From an uncultured cyanobacterium (GTDB taxonomy: Bacteria; Cyanobacteriota; Cyanobacteriia; Cyanobacteriales; FACHB-T130), in assembly GCA_936920195.1 (NCBI GenBank), contig CAKZHE010000118.1:1-33665 (forward strand): a stretch of 33,665 nucleotides of DNA, written 5' to 3'. The stretch's first letter is position 1; every line of letters starts with the position of its first letter. The position numbers and the translations under genes were made by a program. The notes under the pieces were generated by a model. It saw only the letters and a list, made by a program, of their open reading frames with translations. It ran no database searches and had not been told where the DNA came from. This document shows positions 31,033-33,665 of this stretch, one piece after another.

Positions 31033-33665
31033 TTAATATTGATCTAGATATTGGCGATGTATCCATAAAAACTCCTGGCGCTTGTTTTGGACTTTTTCTA
31101 ATTCTCCAAAGTTATTAGTGGGGTCTTGTTTTTCTAAAATTGCGTGGAGTTCTCGCAAGAGGGAACCTTTGGCACGAATGGCAGATTTGGTTTTTTCTGT
31201 GGTTGATTCAAAATCGCTTGTTTCTCCATCCACTAGCCAGTTGCCGATATTTTCGCTGCCTTGGACAAAGGAATTTGCAGTTTGAACACCAAATTCTAGT
31301 TGTTCCATGATGGCTTTGTATTCCTGATCGTCGGTGGCGAGTTTTGTGCCGGGAATGGCAATCGGCAAGGCTAGTTTGAGGGTGATGGAAATGATTCGTA
31401 GCAGAGGAGAGATTTTTTGAATCCATTCCTTGGTTAGTTCAATTTCGTACACGCCTCGTTTGTCGTCTTTGCCATTGATGGCGGTTAAGGGCAACCGACT
31501 ATGCTCGCACCACAGGGTTAGCCGGAATTTTTGGGCAATCCATGTGGGTTTGTCAAAGAAACCGGGATCAACGGGTTCAATACTAAACAAACGGGGACCA
31601 TCTTTGGCAGGATCGGTGAGCGTGGCTAGTAATGCTCTATATTGTTCATCAATTTGGCTCATTAAGGTTCGCAGTTGGACGCTGACGGAATCAAAACCTT
31701 TATCGACAGCGCGGAAGATTTGTTGCTGTCCTTGATGGAGTTGGTTAACTGCATCCTGCCATTCTGGTTTGGCAGCATTGGGAGCCATTAAGTCATCAAT
31801 GTTATGAAATTTACGACAGACGGCACAGCGGACTTTGGACATTCCTTGATTTTTAAAGTCGATGATTTCATCCCGTTCTAGCAAGCCTTTGCAGTCTGGG
31901 GTAGGGCAAGGCAAATACTGTCGAGGATCGAGTCCTTTCCAAAAATTCTTGACTAACCATGATACCTCAGCGCAGAGATGCCCTAGGAAACCTGTGGGAT
32001 AGGCGGCTCGCACGGTGATATAGACATCTCCAGCAATTTCTTCAATCAAGGCACGACCATTAAAACCATCATCTAACAGCATCCCATTTTTCCAGTGACG
32101 GCTGAGGTAATAGTTTTTGCGTCCGAGGGAATAGCGGTGCAAGCGAACAATTAGGCGATACATCAGTCCTTCGGCTTCGACGGTGCGCCCGGTTTGGGCA
32201 TCCAGAATGCGACAGATTTGCGTCCGTTCCGTATCTCCTGGTTGCAATATCCAATCCTGCTCCCAGCCATCGGTGCGGCTGCTGGGAACCAATTGCGCCA
32301 TCAGCGTAGTAGGTGGTGCGTCTGCTTCGGGCAATTCCACTTGATAGGAAAGATCGCAGCGTTCCATCAATTTCCGAAAGACGGGATGCAAATGTTCGGG
32401 ATAGCGGTCTCTATCCCGCGCCGGATCGTTCCATAATTCACTGAGGTGTTTATGGGTGACTAAACCATTTTGATCTTTGACTTGTGGATCTTCTAGGACA
32501 AAACTGATGGCTTTGGTGAGCCATTCTGGTTTGAGGATGACGGTATCTTTCAGTATGGGGTCGGTGTTGTAATGAATTAAATGCCCCAATTCGTTGAGGA
32601 TGATAGCGTAGAGTTTCGCCAATTCCAGATCGACATCCTGCGCTGCACAAAGGATTTGAAATTGTTCGTAGGTAATCCAGGCATCGGTTTGGCTGCGTTG
32701 GCGGAGGGCATCCAGTACCCGTTTCCAACTGGCGGGAACAGAGCGCCCTACTTGGGGAATGTTGGCAGCTTGATGGGCAATGACTTGCTTGAAGTCATCC
32801 AAACCGTACCCAGTTTTGCTATCAATGTGGTAGAAGCCCACAATCAGGTTGCCAAACTCATCTTGCAGGGTTTTTTCGTCGATGTGGTCTAGCCTTTGTT
32901 TGGGACCGCCGTGGGTGGCAACAACGAGGATGTGCGGTTGTTCGTCGGGGCGCGTTTCGTCGCAAGCCCGATGTTTAACCATTTTCAGCCACTCATCTAC
33001 GCAGCATTGCTCTGGTCCCCGGCGAGGATTCCAAACGGCAAGGTAGATAGCAGGGGCGGTAAAAAAGAGTTGATGGGTATGGCGATAGATGTTTTGTCCG
33101 CCAAAATCCCAGGCGTTGAGGGTAATCTCTTTGCCGCTTTCGGAGTCGGTAACAAGCAGAGATTTGATATCGACTTCTACACCGTGGGTTGTCTGGCGGT
33201 TTTCTACCCACTCATCACCGCGCATTGCTCCTAGGAGGCTGGTTTTGCCTACTTCTCCTTCACCCACTAGGATCAGCTTGGCTTCATTCAACACGATTTG
33301 GGCTTTGGCTTTGGCTCGCAGATAAGCTTTGACAGCGGTAAGTCCTTCTTTGTAAGCTGCTGCCAGTTCGGGGTTGAGAGGATTATCCTCAAGGTCAAGC
33401 GCTAGTAACTTGGTGAGAGATGCGATCGCCTCTGGCAGTGTAGTCAATTGGTTGCCAGAGAGGTAAAGCATTTGCAACTTGGTGAGAGATGCGATCGCCT
33501 CTGGCAGTGTAGTCAATTGGTTGCCAGAGAGGTAAAGCGTTTGCAACTTGGTGAGAGATGCAATCTCCTCTGGCACTACTGTCAATTGGTTTTTGGAGAG
33601 GTAAAGTGTTTGCAACTGGGTGAGAGATGCGATCGCCTCTGGCAATATTGTCAATTGGTTTTTGG
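31033..33665 (-). CDS. LRR-Roc (ROCO-like) GTPase with C-terminal zinc-ribbon region, N-terminus beyond window
   Basis: At least 877 residues are visible; the frame remains open at 33665 and the gene is 5'-partial. The codon at 33652 is an internal TTG (Leu), not a start. Counting from it, residues 1-90 are 23-residue leucine-rich repeats (LPEAIASLTKLQTLYLSGNQ). A Ras-like Roc domain follows with P-loop GEGEVGKTSL (131-140), TTHGVEV, switch II DFGGQ (183-187) and VVATHGG. A COR-like region runs to about 480. Two cysteine knuckles, Cys583/Cys588 and Cys610/Cys613, suggest a zinc ribbon. The last ~200 residues are helical and unrecognised. Bacterial ROCO proteins are dimeric GTPases; an effector or defence role for this tail is speculation. 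Confidence 0.88.
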   Translation of the reverse strand, partial: KNQLTILPEAIASLTQLQTLYLSKNQLTVVPEEIASLTKLQTLYLSGNQLTTLPEAIASLTKLQMLYLSGNQLTTLPEAIASLTKLLALDLEDNPLNPELAAAYKEGLTAVKAYLRAKAKAQIVLNEAKLILVGEGEVGKTSLLGAMRGDEWVENRQTTHGVEVDIKSLLVTDSESGKEITLNAWDFGGQNIYRHTHQLFFTAPAIYLAVWNPRRGPEQCCVDEWLKMVKHRACDETRPDEQPHILVVATHGGPKQRLDHIDEKTLQDEFGNLIVGFYHIDSKTGYGLDDFKQVIAHQAANIPQVGRSVPASWKRVLDALRQRSQTDAWITYEQFQILCAAQDVDLELAKLYAIILNELGHLIHYNTDPILKDTVILKPEWLTKAISFVLEDPQVKDQNGLVTHKHLSELWNDPARDRDRYPEHLHPVFRKLMERCDLSYQVELPEADAPPTTLMAQLVPSSRTDGWEQDWILQPGDTERTQICRILDAQTGRTVEAEGLMYRLIVRLHRYSLGRKNYYLSRHWKNGMLLDDGFNGRALIEEIAGDVYITVRAAYPTGFLGHLCAEVSWLVKNFWKGLDPRQYLPCPTPDCKGLLERDEIIDFKNQGMSKVRCAVCRKFHNIDDLMAPNAAKPEWQDAVNQLHQGQQQIFRAVDKGFDSVSVQLRTLMSQIDEQYRALLATLTDPAKDGPRLFSIEPVDPGFFDKPTWIAQKFRLTLWCEHSRLPLTAINGKDDKRGVYEIELTKEWIQKISPLLRIISITLKLALPIAIPGTKLATDDQEYKAIMEQLEFGVQTANSFVQGSENIGNWLVDGETSDFESTTEKTKSAIRAKGSLLRELHAILEKQDPTNNFGELEKVQNKRQEFLWIHRQYLDQY
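33410..33665 (-). repeat. 69-bp tandem DNA repeats encoding LRR units
   Basis: Units 33410-33478 and 33479-33547 differ at one base. Unit 33548-33616 is more diverged, and a fourth begins at 33617 and leaves the window. Each 69 bp encodes one 23-residue LRR. Each unit except 33548-33616 carries a GCGATCGC (HIP1) site at the same place. Confidence 0.95.

Noticed and set aside
33410..33665. 69-bp repeats as a CRISPR or minisatellite
   Set aside because: Units stay in frame and encode leucine-rich repeats of the LRR-Roc protein.

Overview
The window is cyanobacterial chromosome. The palindrome GCGATCGC and its core GATCGCC recur inside and between genes (HIP1 sites). The gene set is typical of cyanobacteria: ndhH of the NDH-1 complex, dxr, a RodZ-like protein, a giant Ser/Thr-His hybrid kinase, Uma2 and Rpn nucleases, an ExoD-like protein and a LRR-Roc protein. 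Heptanucleotide arrays (GGGAATA/GGGAACA), MITE-like inverted repeats and extracellular/surface genes suggest a filamentous form, perhaps Oscillatoriales-like. That placement is inference; no rRNA or other taxonomic marker is present, and no tRNA was recognised.

Layout. 1-5.9 kb: repeat arrays, a pyroglutamyl-peptidase-like gene, a RodZ-like membrane HTH protein, a Uma2 nuclease and a large secreted TPS-domain/beta-helix adhesin. 5.9-10.7 kb: palindromic repeats, two small genes (a zinc ribbon and a membrane protein), dxr divergent from an acetoacetate-decarboxylase-like gene, an Rpn-type nuclease and ndhH. 10.8-15.0 kb: an M48 metallopeptidase with a TPR-like tail and rsmH, separated by a TnpB-only IS200/IS605-type element. 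A 9-bp direct repeat flanks the element and contains both the peptidase stop and the rsmH start, so the two genes probably once overlapped as ATGA. 15.0-16.9 kb: a polyprenyl-phosphate sugar transferase and a GT4 glycosyltransferase, a small exopolysaccharide module.

17.1-20.0 kb is the most unusual region. A gene for a 377-residue protein with a beta-trefoil N-terminus and a Toxin_10 (Cry35/BinA-BinB, 'Tpp') pore-forming C-terminus is flanked by two paralogous TerB-fold genes on the opposite strand. It has its own recognisable promoter with a small palindrome just downstream. A 44-residue membrane peptide and a MITE-like repeat lie in the same island.

20.0-33.7 kb: the ribosome-assembly GTPase RbgA, a 1797-residue kinase/ATPase/GAF/histidine-kinase protein, an ExoD-like membrane protein whose 5' leader is a heptamer array, a PacL-type Ca2+ P-type ATPase, a PsiE-family membrane protein, and a LRR-Roc protein with a C-terminal zinc-ribbon region. 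This last gene is cut by the window end; its LRR units are nearly identical at DNA level.

Family calls come from motif recognition and recall of family features; no database search was run.
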